Shown piece by piece: positions 36,946-45,764 of a stretch of 64,000 bases of DNA. The number at the start of each line of letters is the position of its first letter. Positions within the stretch are counted from its first letter, which is position 1. A program made the translations under genes and the position numbers. The notes under the pieces were generated by a model. It worked only from the letters and a program-made list of their open reading frames with translations. It was not told the origin of the DNA and ran no database searches. The stretch is taken from the NCBI RefSeq assembly GCF_020443705.1, contig NZ_JAIZZK010000022.1, positions 1 through 64,000 on the forward strand. The letters run 5' to 3'. The stretch is from Clostridium algoriphilum (GTDB lineage Bacteria; Bacillota; Clostridia; Clostridiales; Clostridiaceae).

Positions 36946-37635
36946 ATGGTGAATTTAGAAATAGCTCACTGTACAATTAAACATCATGCAGTATTGTTTG
37001 CGCTTTTTGCAAAATATACTATAAAAGGCTTTGGTGAAAAAGGCAAAGAGGTAATTTACAGTGGAGTTGAAAACTATGGACATGAACGTGGAAAAAGAAT
37101 GGCAGAAAGGGCAATTGCAAATGGGGATGTTTTAGATTTTGTAAATTATCAAGCTTACGGTGAATGGGTTCCAGAAAAAGATGAAATGGAGTTTGGAATT
37201 CTTAAAACAGAACCGGAGTTTGTCAGCAATGTTACAAAATGTGAATGGTGTCAGTCATGGAAGAAATATAATCTTTTGGATTTTGGGAAATATTACTGTA
37301 TAAACATTGATGCTGCTGTTTTTAATGGTTTTAACGAAGAGTTTGATATGAAAGCTACAAGTAATCTAAGTTTTGGATCAGATCACTGTGAATTTCATTG
37401 GAGAAATCCTATGAATAAAGATGATATAATAAAACTTACTCAAAAAAAAGAGAAATTAGGTACTAGTTGCACTAGGAATTTCAACTTTCACACGTCTCAT
37501 CTCCTACATTCAATGAGTAAAACATTAAACGATAGGCTTTTCGAAGACGCCCAATTAATTATTAATAAGGTATTACAGGAATATGTATTACTATTTGGAA
37601 AAAAATATTTAGATGTTTTAAATAGACAGTATTAA
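36946..37635 (+). CDS. L-2-amino-thiazoline-4-carboxylate hydrolase family protein
   Basis: A 229-residue protein. The start IAHCTIKHHAVLFALFAKYTI and GEKGKEVIYSGVENYGHERGKRMAERAI match the ATC hydrolase family, which acts in cysteine formation from 2-amino-thiazoline-4-carboxylate. The ATG at 36946 has GGGTGT about ten bases upstream; in-frame starts at 36856 (TTG), 36874 and 36913 would add up to 30 residues with no homology I can see. A second homologue is at 39129. Family is by eye; substrate in this organism unproven. Confidence 0.78.
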   Translation: MVNLEIAHCTIKHHAVLFALFAKYTIKGFGEKGKEVIYSGVENYGHERGKRMAERAIANGDVLDFVNYQAYGEWVPEKDEMEFGILKTEPEFVSNVTKCEWCQSWKKYNLLDFGKYYCINIDAAVFNGFNEEFDMKATSNLSFGSDHCEFHWRNPMNKDDIIKLTQKKEKLGTSCTRNFNFHTSHLLHSMSKTLNDRLFEDAQLIINKVLQEYVLLFGKKYLDVLNRQY

Positions 37636-37656
37636 TAAAACAAGGAGGAATTACAT

Positions 37657-38463
37657 ATGGTTAATAATAAAATTACATTTATCGGTGGGGGCAATATGGC
37701 AGAGGGGATCATTCGAGGAATTATTTCAAATGGTATTTTTGATCCCAAAAATATCACAGTTTTTGATGTTTTGAGTGAAAGAAAAGAGTATCTCAATAGT
37801 ACATATGGAATTGTTGAAGCTAAAGATGATTTAAGCGCTATAAAAGGGGCTGATATTGTTCTAATTGCAGTGCGTCCACAAGACATCGTAAAAGTTGCAC
37901 AAAATATTAAAAAGAATTTATCAGAATCTACTATTATTATTTCTATTTGTGCAGGAATTAAAATGGAGAAGCTAGGAAATATATTTGGCGAAAATCATAA
38001 ATTTGTTCGTATTATGCCAAATACAATGATTGATGTACAACATGGTTATAGTGCTGTTAACATAAATGAACAAGTAAAATCATCGGATAAAGAAATAATT
38101 GAAACACTGCTAAGCGGATTAGGACAGACAATGTTTCTTGATGAAGACCTATTTAATGCATTCACTGCATATGGCTGTGCAGGTCCTGCCTATATCATGT
38201 ATTTTCTTGCTGCACTGATAGATTCTGGAGTAGAATCTGGATTTTCTCGTAAGGATGCCACAGCAATAGCTTTGGAAAATTTGATTGCGTCTGCATTAAC
38301 TATTCAAAAAACAGGAAAACATCCATACCAAATTACCGACATCATGACTTCACCAGCTGGAATTGGAATTGCTGGACTACATGTATTAAGCGAATCTGGT
38401 TTTCATGGAACTGTTATGTCTAGTGTGAAAAGTGCGCTAGAAAGAACAAATGAGTTGGAATAA
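37657..38463 (+). CDS. proC: Pyrroline-5-carboxylate reductase
   Basis: A 268-residue NAD(P)-dependent reductase making proline. The Rossmann motif FIGGGNMAEGIIRGI is at the N-terminus. The C-terminal dimerisation part includes GCAGPAYIMYFLAAL near 171-185 and MTSPAGIGIAGLHVL near 229-243. AAGGAGG precedes the ATG. The gene follows the hydrolase by 21 bases and may be cotranscribed; some ProC homologues reduce other cyclic imines such as thiazolines, an idea that fits the neighbour but is speculative. Confidence 0.9.
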   Translation: MVNNKITFIGGGNMAEGIIRGIISNGIFDPKNITVFDVLSERKEYLNSTYGIVEAKDDLSAIKGADIVLIAVRPQDIVKVAQNIKKNLSESTIIISICAGIKMEKLGNIFGENHKFVRIMPNTMIDVQHGYSAVNINEQVKSSDKEIIETLLSGLGQTMFLDEDLFNAFTAYGCAGPAYIMYFLAALIDSGVESGFSRKDATAIALENLIASALTIQKTGKHPYQITDIMTSPAGIGIAGLHVLSESGFHGTVMSSVKSALERTNELE

Positions 38464-38637
38464 AATTTTATATTAAATTATTAAAGCGGTGATATAAATT
38501 GATGAGAATAGTACAGAAAAAATGATAAAAACAACGAAAGGCTATTTGTGAATTAATAAAGAAACAGATGCTTTTCGCTTATATTTTCTAGTGGGATGGG
38601 GCTTTTTAAAGTTCAATTTTATTATAAAAATAAATGA

Positions 38638-38702
38638 TTGACATTATCTTAAAATAGTACTAATATAATAACAATACAAAATAAACATATATGAATACTA
38701 GG
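38638..38702 (+). promoter_or_regulatory. Promoter with operator-like motif, ATC hydrolase/ABC importer
   Basis: TTGACA (38638-38643), 17 bases, TAATAT (38661-38666). ATATATGAATACTAGG at 38687-38702 contains the shared motif, 22 bases after the -10. This region is a near copy of the one at 31804. Confidence 0.68.
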
Positions 38703-38796
38703 TATTAAATATAAGTTTTACTTAATAGTTATATTAAAACAACTTATATTCGAATTAAAAAGTAATAAATGCTGAAATTTAAAATCGAATAAAAAA

Positions 38797-38952
38797 CTTC
38801 TTATCAAGAGTGGTGGAGGGACTGGCCCTGTGAAACCCGGCAACCTGAATTTAATTTATAGGTGCTAATTCCAGTAGGTTTAAACCTTGAAGATGGGAAG
38901 CTAATGAAAGGGTAAATATCCTTCTATAGCTAGCCTATAGGGGGATTTTATT
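38797..38952 (+). promoter_or_regulatory. SAM-I (S-box) riboswitch
   Basis: The aptamer at 38797-38901 shows CTTATCAAGAG, GGAGGGACTGGCCC, CCCGGCAACC and GGTGCTAATTCCAG. The terminator is ATCCTTCTATAG (38918-38929) with CTATAGGGGGAT (38935-38946), then TTTATTTG. It is nearly identical to the copy at 31962 and controls the hydrolase and importer downstream. Confidence 0.95.
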
Positions 38953-39128
38953 TGCTTTAAAGGCGGGTAGACGGGGAAAGTTATTAAATTTAATAACTTT
39001 AGTAAGGTGTTTTTTCAGAAAATGATTTAAAATGTTGAAATGTATGTATAAGTAAATTAAACCACGTGGTAATTATTTCAACCGTTATGAGCAGGCTGGA
39101 AGGTTCAATGACAAGAAGGAGGATAAAT

Positions 39129-39614
39129 ATGATTGAAAATACAAATAAAATTAAAGAAAAACACACAGAGGGTTTAAGACAGGCTATCGAACACAGAGCA
39201 ACTTGGTTCTATTTCTTAATTGATGAAGCAGAAAAAAGAGGTATGGATGCACAATTTGCTAGAGATGCTATTCGTAAATGCGGATGTTTCCATGGCGAAA
39301 ATAAATTTCCGAAAACCAATGATATAAGAAAATTTGCAAGTTTTTTTGCAACAGAGCAGGTACAAAGGGTATTTGAAATGGAAGTTAAGACTACCGATGA
39401 CGAATTAAATATAGAATTCCATTACTGTCCACTTGTAGCGGCATGGGCAAAATTAACTGACGATGGAGTTAAGATTTCAAAATTGTGTGATATAGCCATG
39501 GAGGGGGATAGAGGACTAATAAGTAAATTTGATGAGTTTACTTTTGAATTAGGTAATACCATTGCAAGTGGTGATAATAATTGTCAAGTAGTGATAAAAA
39601 AGAAAAAAATATAA
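39129..39614 (+). CDS. L-2-amino-thiazoline-4-carboxylate hydrolase-like protein
   Basis: A 161-residue protein starting at an ATG with AAGGAGG upstream; the longer frame from 39066 lacks a ribosome site. The pattern FYFLIDEAEKRGMDAQFARDAIRKCGCFHG, FHYCPLVAAWAKL and CDIAMEGDRG fits the ATC hydrolase family. It is the first gene behind an S-box and precedes a polar amino-acid importer, suggesting import and hydrolysis of a cyclic cysteine precursor. It is shorter than the homologue at 36946. Confidence 0.75.
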   Translation: MIENTNKIKEKHTEGLRQAIEHRATWFYFLIDEAEKRGMDAQFARDAIRKCGCFHGENKFPKTNDIRKFASFFATEQVQRVFEMEVKTTDDELNIEFHYCPLVAAWAKLTDDGVKISKLCDIAMEGDRGLISKFDEFTFELGNTIASGDNNCQVVIKKKKI

Positions 39615-39700
39615 AAGATTAATAAATTTGTTAAGGCTCTATAACGTGTGTAAAGTATAAAAAATAGTATAAAACATTAAAAAAAGAGGAGATTATAAAC

Positions 39701-40561
39701 ATGAAAAATAAAAAGTATTTCAATTTAATAGTAATAGGATTTGCAGTAGCAACTTTTTTAACCGGGTGTGGATCAAGCAAGGCAACAACTACAACAAGTA
39801 GCGATACAAAGGTCGAAAAAATAAAAGTTGCATATGATCAAACTTTAAAACCAATTTCTTGGCTTGATGAGAAGGGAAATGCAACTGGATATGATGTGGA
39901 AACAATGAAGTTAGTAGATGCATTACTTCCACAATACGAATTTGAATATGTTGGAACTACAAGTGATGATTTGTTAGTGGGTGTTCAACAAGGAAAATAC
40001 CAAGTGGGTATTAAAAATGCTTTCTGGACAAAAGAAAGAACTGCTAAATTTATATTTCCAAAAGAATTTATAGGATTAAGTAGTACAGGACTTGTACTAA
40101 AGAAAAAGAATGAAAAAATTAAAACATTATCGGATTTTGCCACAGCTGGTTATACATTAGCACCAATTGCAGCTAATAATGCACAATATACTATTATTGA
40201 TGAATACAACAAAGCAAATCCGAGTAATAAAGTAAAACTATTAGCAGGAGATTCATTTACAGTTGACGTAGTCCAATGGGTAAATGAAGGCCGTGTAGAT
40301 GGTGGAGTTACAATCCAAGGTTTGTTTGATAAACATGTAACAGCAGAGGACGGTCAATATCATAAATTAGCAAATAGTGTTGTATACAATGAATTCGCAG
40401 TAATTAAGACTTGGCCATTATTTAATAAAAAACAGCAAAAATTTGCGGATGCTTATGATGGGGCAATCAAAAAACTTAAAGCACAAAAGAAGACAAATGA
40501 GCTTAGTACCAAATTTTACGGAAAAGATTTATTTGAAGTGTTAGCTAAAGTAAACAGATAA
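39701..40561 (+). CDS. Amino-acid ABC importer, substrate-binding lipoprotein (second system)
   Basis: A 286-residue SBP_bac_3-type lipoprotein with lipobox LTGC (cysteine near residue 23). The ligand-domain start is VAYDQTLKPISWLDEKGNATGYDVETMKLVDALLP in layout, close to the one at 11847. AAGAGGAG precedes the ATG. It is the first gene of a second two-permease importer. Confidence 0.9.
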   Translation: MKNKKYFNLIVIGFAVATFLTGCGSSKATTTTSSDTKVEKIKVAYDQTLKPISWLDEKGNATGYDVETMKLVDALLPQYEFEYVGTTSDDLLVGVQQGKYQVGIKNAFWTKERTAKFIFPKEFIGLSSTGLVLKKKNEKIKTLSDFATAGYTLAPIAANNAQYTIIDEYNKANPSNKVKLLAGDSFTVDVVQWVNEGRVDGGVTIQGLFDKHVTAEDGQYHKLANSVVYNEFAVIKTWPLFNKKQQKFADAYDGAIKKLKAQKKTNELSTKFYGKDLFEVLAKVNR

Positions 40562-40599
40562 TTATGTCAATATTAATAAAAACGGAGTTGAGCTAGGAT

Positions 40600-41307
40600 A
40601 TGGAGAAATATTTCAATGCAGTATATATATTAGATTCAATACCTAAATTACTACCATATTTAAATGTAACATTTATGGTTACAGGATTATCTGTATTATT
40701 TGGAACTCTTTTAGGTTTCATCTTAGCAGTAGCAAAAATAAGAAAAGGTAAAATTGCTAAGAAAATTGCAAATGGCTATACTACAGCATTGAGATGTACA
40801 CCTTCAATTGTTCTTTTGTTTTTCACATATTATGGTATTCCGGCAGCGTCACAATGCTTTGGAATAGACTTAGACAATGTTAATAAAGCATTATTTATTG
40901 TTATTACTTTTTCACTTCAATTTGCAGCTGCTATGTGTGAAGTCATAAGAACAGCTTATCAATCTGTAGAAAAAGGGCAGTTTGAAGCAGCGGTAAGTGT
41001 AGGATTAAGTAATATACAAGCATATAAAACAATTATTTTGCCACAAGCGTTTGTAGTGGCATTACCCAATATTGGTAACTCACTTCTTGCATTAATTAAG
41101 GAGGGAGCATTAGCATATACAATTGGTTTAATTGATGTAATGGGAAAAGCAAGTCTCATTGTAGCAGGTAACTATAATGCCCATGCGTTAGAAATATATA
41201 TTGCATTATCTATTATTTATTGGGTGATTTCAATTGCTATTGAGCAATCATTTTTAAAACTTGAAAAGATATTTAGTAAAGGAAAACAATTTGTCAAAGC
41301 AGTATAA
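40600..41307 (+). CDS. Amino-acid ABC importer permease (second system)
   Basis: A 235-residue HisMQ-type permease with RCTPSIVLLFFTYYGIP near 64-80 and an EAA-like loop EAAVSVGLSNIQAYKTIILPQAF near 127-149. It lies 38 bases after the binding protein. Confidence 0.9.
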   Translation: MEKYFNAVYILDSIPKLLPYLNVTFMVTGLSVLFGTLLGFILAVAKIRKGKIAKKIANGYTTALRCTPSIVLLFFTYYGIPAASQCFGIDLDNVNKALFIVITFSLQFAAAMCEVIRTAYQSVEKGQFEAAVSVGLSNIQAYKTIILPQAFVVALPNIGNSLLALIKEGALAYTIGLIDVMGKASLIVAGNYNAHALEIYIALSIIYWVISIAIEQSFLKLEKIFSKGKQFVKAV

Positions 41308-41319
41308 GGAGGTGACAGA

Positions 41320-42024
41320 ATGTTAAATTACAAATTTTTAGTAGATACATTTTTTGTAGCACTATCAGGTGCACCTACAACAATTCTTATTACGATTGTA
41401 TCGTTACTAATAGCAATACCATTAGGATTTTTACTTGCATTAACAAGAGTAAATGCAATTCCTCTTTTTAATCGTTTCACCAAAGTATATGTTTCTTTTG
41501 TAAGAGGAACACCCTTGATTGTCCAAATTTTTATAATCTATAATAGTGTTCCATTAATACTTGCAACAACATTTACTAGATTAAACATCAAAATAAATAT
41601 TTATGATGTAAATCCAATTTGGTATGCATTCATTGTCTTCTCCTTAAATACTGTAGCTATTCTTATAGAAGTGTTCAGATCTGCACTAAGCACAGTAAGC
41701 AAGGGACAATTAGAAGCAGCTCAATCGGTTGGACTCACATATGTAGAAGCATATAAAGCAATTATTATTCCACAAGCACTAGTTGTAGCATTGCCCAATA
41801 TTTGCACCGCAACAACTAATCTTATTAAAGGTACATCATTATGTTATGCAATGTCCTTAAAAGAGATTACTTTAAGAGGAAAAGTAGCAGCTAATGTAGG
41901 TTACAATTATATTGAAGCCTATATTGACATCTTTCTTGTATATTTAATTATATGTATGACAGTAGAATATGGATTTAAGTTTTATGAAAAACATTTAAGA
42001 ATTTATAAAGGTGAAAATGCCTAG
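41320..42024 (+). CDS. Amino-acid ABC importer permease (second system)
   Basis: A 234-residue HisMQ-type permease with RGTPLIVQIFIIYNSVP near 62-78 and EAAQSVGLTYVEAYKAIIIPQAL near 130-152. AAGGAGGTG precedes the ATG. It likely pairs with the previous permease. Confidence 0.9.
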   Translation: MLNYKFLVDTFFVALSGAPTTILITIVSLLIAIPLGFLLALTRVNAIPLFNRFTKVYVSFVRGTPLIVQIFIIYNSVPLILATTFTRLNIKINIYDVNPIWYAFIVFSLNTVAILIEVFRSALSTVSKGQLEAAQSVGLTYVEAYKAIIIPQALVVALPNICTATTNLIKGTSLCYAMSLKEITLRGKVAANVGYNYIEAYIDIFLVYLIICMTVEYGFKFYEKHLRIYKGENA

Positions 42025-42048
42025 AAAGTGAAGTGGGGTGGCTATAAA

Positions 42049-42801
42049 ATGCTAAAAATAAAAAATATACACAAAGCATTTGGTAAAAATGAGGTTTTAA
42101 GGGGCGTCGATTTAAAAATAGATAAGGGTGATGTTGTCGTGATACTTGGACCAAGTGGTTCCGGTAAAACAACATTACTTAACTGTATAAATTTTCTGGA
42201 AAAGCCAGACGAAGGTCATGCAACATTTGGAGATATTGATGTAGACTTAAAAACTGTATCTAAGAAACAAATTCATGAAATTAGGCAAAAGTTAGCATTT
42301 GTATTTCAAAATTATAATCTTTTTAATAATAAGACAGCATTAGAAAATGTAACATTAGGGCTTATAATAGGTAGAAAAATTAGTAAAATAGAAGCAGATA
42401 AAATTGGTAAAAAAGCATTAGATAAAGTAGGGTTAAGTGATAAATATGATTTTTATCCAAGTCAGCTATCTGGTGGGCAGCAACAAAGAGTTGGAATTGC
42501 AAGAGCAGTTGCTTTAAGTCCAGATATTATTTTGTTTGATGAGCCAACCTCTGCATTAGATCCAGAATTAATTGGTGAAGTTTTAACAATAATGAAAAAA
42601 ATTGCCAAGGAGGGAACAACGATGGTAGTTGTTACTCACGAAATGTCATTTGCACAAGATGTAGCCAATAGGGTTATATTTATGGATGGCGGGGTCATCG
42701 TTGAAGAAGGAACTCCAAATGAGATTTTTGCAAATCCAAAACAAGAAAGAACAAAACAATTTTTAAAAAGAATATTACCAGATCTCACGTATCAGATTTA
42801 A
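42049..42801 (+). CDS. Amino-acid ABC importer ATPase (second system)
   Basis: A 250-residue ATPase with [48 protein letters not shown] and [13 protein letters not shown] 42049 has GTGGGGTGG upstream; GTG 42028 is an alternative. It is strongly similar to the ATPase at 14179, so the two importers arose by duplication. Confidence 0.95.
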   Translation: MLKIKNIHKAFGKNEVLRGVDLKIDKGDVVVILGPSGSGKTTLLNCINFLEKPDEGHATFGDIDVDLKTVSKKQIHEIRQKLAFVFQNYNLFNNKTALENVTLGLIIGRKISKIEADKIGKKALDKVGLSDKYDFYPSQLSGGQQQRVGIARAVALSPDIILFDEPTSALDPELIGEVLTIMKKIAKEGTTMVVVTHEMSFAQDVANRVIFMDGGVIVEEGTPNEIFANPKQERTKQFLKRILPDLTYQI

Positions 42802-42850
42802 GATCACTAATTAAAAGTTTTTTTTAAAGGTCTTATATATACTATAAACT

Positions 42851-43020
42851 TAAATAGGAACCACTATTGGAACTAACGCAGCAATAATAGCTCTATCTAT
42901 TGTTTCATTACACTTCTTTTAAAGAATAATTGAAAATTCTTTAAAAGAAGTGGCTCATGGTAAGATAGAAGCAGACGCTTGATAAGACAATACAGTAAAA
43001 AATAATTATCTTATAACTAA
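42851..43020 (+). pseudogene. metI::metY fusion scar of a segmental duplication
   Basis: Bases 42851-42975 match the middle of metI (33160-33285; shared ATAATTGAAAATTCTTTAAA and GGTAAGATAGAAGCAG). At 42976 the sequence jumps to the end of metY and its downstream DNA (CTTGATAAGACAAT and then TAACTAAATATAACTTAT, as at 35849-35902). About 2.5 kb corresponding to the rest of metI, metQ and most of metY is missing. No coding capacity remains. Confidence 0.82.
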
Positions 43021-43025
43021 ATATA

Positions 43026-43212
43026 ACTTATCCAGGGAGGTAGAGGGACTGGCCCGATGATGCCCGACAACCAGCATTATAAAGAATGTAATGGTGTCAA
43101 TTCCATCAGATTGTAAAATCTGAAAGATAAGGATGTTAGCAAATTTTATTATACAATTTTATTGTCTACTAAAGTTAATTATGCTGCTCTCCTTATGTGA
43201 GAGCAGCTTTTT
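43026..43212 (+). promoter_or_regulatory. Divergent S-box-like riboswitch, better preserved copy
   Basis: The aptamer (43026-43134) has GAGGGACTGGCCCGATGATG, CCCGACAACC and GGTGTCAATTCCATCAG, closed by CTTAT/ATAAG. The substitutions relative to the canonical core (GAAGCC to GATGCC, GGCAACC to GACAACC) are the same as in the copy at 35897. The terminator is GCTGCTCTC (43183-43191) with GAGAGCAGC (43199-43207) and TTTTTC. Downstream is a 56-codon truncated metY with an intact ribosome site. Confidence 0.75.
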
Positions 43213-43305
43213 CTTACCAAAACAGTGAAGCTATAATTTTATTAGAAGAAAATATTTCTAGTATGCAAATTTATACCATATAAAAAATAGAAAGGAGATA
43301 ATATT

Positions 43306-43476
43306 ATGTTTGAAGAAGAAATAGGTTTTGAGGAATTACAGTTATATGAAGGGCAGGTTCCAGAGACAAGTATAGGAGCAATTGCAGCTCCAATTTATCA
43401 AACAGCCTATTATGTTTTTAAGAATTCAGATTATTCTTCAACCTTAAGGGAATATCTATTCAAACATAGCAAATGA
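43306..43476 (+). CDS. 56-residue truncated MetY N-terminus (possible small protein)
   Basis: An intact ORF with AAAGGAG eight bases before the ATG. The product has FEELQLYEGQVPETSIGA and APIYQTAYYVFKNSDYSS, aligning with MetY residues 6-48, and ends EYLFKHSK. It lacks the PLP lysine and every catalytic residue. It is either a relic that happens to be open or a retained small protein that might interact with MetY oligomers. A sister copy at 36098 has a stop codon. Confidence 0.45.
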   Translation: MFEEEIGFEELQLYEGQVPETSIGAIAAPIYQTAYYVFKNSDYSSTLREYLFKHSK

Positions 43477-43746
43477 AGATAGCATGTAGGATTTTTAAGC
43501 AAAGGATTGTAAACTATTCTATTGATAGAAAAAGATAAGGGGAATGGATAATCATACGCTTATTTCGAAAGAGTGTGGTCCAAGAGTTTTCATCAGAAGG
43601 TATCGAACATTGTCAAAATCATGGTTCAAAAAATGCTGTATAAATATGAATTTAACCATATAGTTAAGAATGTATCAAATATGAAGTTCAAGATTGAGTA
43701 TTTCAATGTAAAATAATAGAAAGGCCATTTCTAATGGTCTTTTTTA
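43477..43746 (+). pseudogene. ybaK scrap, unidentified remnant and terminator
   Basis: Bases 43483-43520 (GGATTTTTAAGCAAAGGATT and beyond) resemble the start of the YbaK-like gene at 36365-36410, so the duplicated order metY'-ybaK is kept. The following 150 bases are open in one frame but show no family I know. AAGGCCAT (43721-43728) pairs with ATGGTCTT (43734-43741), then TTTT: a terminator. Confidence 0.55.
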
Positions 43747-43894
43747 GTGTATTTAAATTAAGTGAATTATGATTAAAGATAATGAAATCATTGTCTCTAA
43801 TTCTTGATTGTAAACGATTTGGCATATGCTAAAAAATAAAAATTAGAACATTGTTATCAACAAAAATATAAATATATTAATGGGTTATAGTGGG

Positions 43895-43952
43895 TTGACA
43901 AATGTAATATATAGAATATAATAAGAAACATAACTAATCCGATATGAATACT
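43895..43952 (+). promoter_or_regulatory. Promoter with operator-like motif, corrinoid methyltransferase operon
   Basis: TTGACA (43895-43900), 16 bases, TATAAT (43917-43922). ATCCGATATGAATACT at 43937-43952 carries the shared motif, 19 bases after the -10. No riboswitch intervenes before the ATG at 43992. Confidence 0.75.
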
Positions 43953-43991
43953 TACTAAAATAATATTAATGATAATAATGGGGGTTAAAAA

Positions 43992-44642
43992 ATGTCTATT
44001 AACAAACAGGAATTATACAAAAAATTAGCTGATACTGTAGTGGATATGGATGAAGAGGAAACGGTGAATATTTGTAATCAGGTTATTTCTGAAAATTTAG
44101 ATGCATATGAAGCCATAGTTAATGGATTGTCAGTAGGTATGGATCAAGCAGGAAAACTTTTTGATGAAGAGGAGTATTTTGTTCCGGAACTTTTGTTATG
44201 TTCTGATGCGATGTACGCAGGTTTAGATGTGCTTAAGCCACATCTAAAAGCAAAAGACAGTAAGGATAAACAAAAAGTAATTATAGGTGTAGTTGAAGGT
44301 GATACTCATGACATAGGTAAAAATCTTGTGAAAATTATGCTTGAAACTGCAGGTTTTGATATTGTTGATCTAGGACGAGATGTTCCACCAGCAACCTTTG
44401 TAGAAAAAGCAAAAGAAGAAAAAGCAAAAATAATAGTGATTTCTACACTTATGACTACTACAATGGAAGGTATGAGTGAAGTTATTGAGATTCTTAATAA
44501 AGAAAATATAAGAGAAAATTTTAAGGTTATGATAGGTGGAGGTCCAATATCTCAAGTATATGCAGATAAAATTGGAGCTGATGGATATTCGATAAATGCT
44601 GCAGAAGCTGTAAAACTTGCAAAAAGATTAGTGCAGGCATAA
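43992..44642 (+). CDS. Corrinoid protein of a methyltransferase system
   Basis: A 216-residue MtaC/MtbC/MtsB-type corrinoid carrier. A helical N-terminal cap domain is followed by the B12 domain with D104-T-H106-DI-G109 (His106 as lower Co ligand) and STLMTTTMEGM near 151-161. It would accept a methyl group from a substrate-specific methyltransferase and pass it on. GGGGG precedes the ATG. It is the only corrinoid protein in the operon and is presumably shared by the three UroD-type methyltransferases. Confidence 0.93.
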   Translation: MSINKQELYKKLADTVVDMDEEETVNICNQVISENLDAYEAIVNGLSVGMDQAGKLFDEEEYFVPELLLCSDAMYAGLDVLKPHLKAKDSKDKQKVIIGVVEGDTHDIGKNLVKIMLETAGFDIVDLGRDVPPATFVEKAKEEKAKIIVISTLMTTTMEGMSEVIEILNKENIRENFKVMIGGGPISQVYADKIGADGYSINAAEAVKLAKRLVQA

Positions 44643-44696
44643 AGGTTATTTTAGTTAATGTTATTTGAATTTTATAATAGTAGGGGGTAAAATAAT

Positions 44697-45764
44697 ATGT
44701 CACTTATACAAAGAAAAGATGAATTAACTTCACTTGAAAGGGTCACTCTAACGCTTGAGCGTAAAGAAGTAGACAGAGTTGCAGCTGTGCCACTAGTTTG
44801 TGGCGCTTCATATAGAGTAATAGGCACAAGATATGATAAATGGTCTAATGATGCAGAGATAGCAACTAAAAGTCTGCTTGCAGCGCAGGAACTAATAGGA
44901 CAGGATGCATTTCTATTACTTGTAGACCTTTCAGTCGAAGCGGCTGATTTTGGACAAGAGTTACTTTTCCCCAAATATAGTACAGCATATCCTGACTTTA
45001 ATAATCAACTAATTAATACTACTGATGAATATAACAAGGTTAAGAAAATAAATCCTCGCGAGACAAAACGTATGAAACAAGTCATTGATATTATAAAAGG
45101 TCTTTCAAAGGCAAAGGGTAATGAAGTAGCAATCCTTGGATTCATATATGGACCGCTTGGCGTATTGTCTCAGATGAGAGGACATAAAAATTTATTTACG
45201 GATCTTATTAGGCATCCTCAAGAGGTACTAGCGGCAGTTGATGTTATAACTGACGTACTTGTAGAATATGCTAAAGCTCAGGTAGAGGCAGGAGCTCACT
45301 CGGTGTGCATAGATCCTTTATATTCTTCGTCAACAGTACTTAGCAAGAAAACATGGGAAAAGTTTGAGGGCCCATATCTTAAACGTATTGCTGATGCTAT
45401 ACGTGAGGCCGGTGCAGCTGTATCAATACACAATTGTGGAGATGGGGTATATTTTGAAGAGGTAATAAAATGGTCAAATCCTATAGCAATATCTGTAGCT
45501 CATCCTGCACACGGATCTAAAACATGGGAAGAACATGCTAAAACATGGGGAAAGAAAGTAATTACTATTGGATATTCAGATCCAGCCACTACTGGTTTGA
45601 ATATGTCTACTGATGAGGTATTAGAAGATTGCAAAAACCAAATCGACTTATTTAAAAAAAATGACGCTGGTTTCATTCTTTCTACTGGTTGCGAATTTCC
45701 ACCTAATGGAAATTTACTTAGCGCAGCAGCAATGGTTGAGGCTGCTAGAAGATATGGGCGATAA
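44697..45764 (+). CDS. UroD-family corrinoid methyltransferase 1
   Basis: A 355-residue protein of the uroporphyrinogen decarboxylase/MtaA superfamily. Zinc-ligand candidates follow the MtaA/MtbA pattern: HNCGDG near 239-244 and a C-terminal STGCEFPPNGN near 334-344. Such enzymes transfer methyl groups between corrinoid proteins and thiols or other acceptors. GTAGGGGG precedes the ATG. Its last 11 bases overlap the GTPase start. Confidence 0.85.
   Translation: MSLIQRKDELTSLERVTLTLERKEVDRVAAVPLVCGASYRVIGTRYDKWSNDAEIATKSLLAAQELIGQDAFLLLVDLSVEAADFGQELLFPKYSTAYPDFNNQLINTTDEYNKVKKINPRETKRMKQVIDIIKGLSKAKGNEVAILGFIYGPLGVLSQMRGHKNLFTDLIRHPQEVLAAVDVITDVLVEYAKAQVEAGAHSVCIDPLYSSSTVLSKKTWEKFEGPYLKRIADAIREAGAAVSIHNCGDGVYFEEVIKWSNPIAISVAHPAHGSKTWEEHAKTWGKKVITIGYSDPATTGLNMSTDEVLEDCKNQIDLFKKNDAGFILSTGCEFPPNGNLLSAAAMVEAARRYGR

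Noticed and set aside
43306-43476. A functional MetY from the truncated ORF
   Set aside because: Only about 50 N-terminal residues remain and the PLP lysine is missing; at most it is a small protein.
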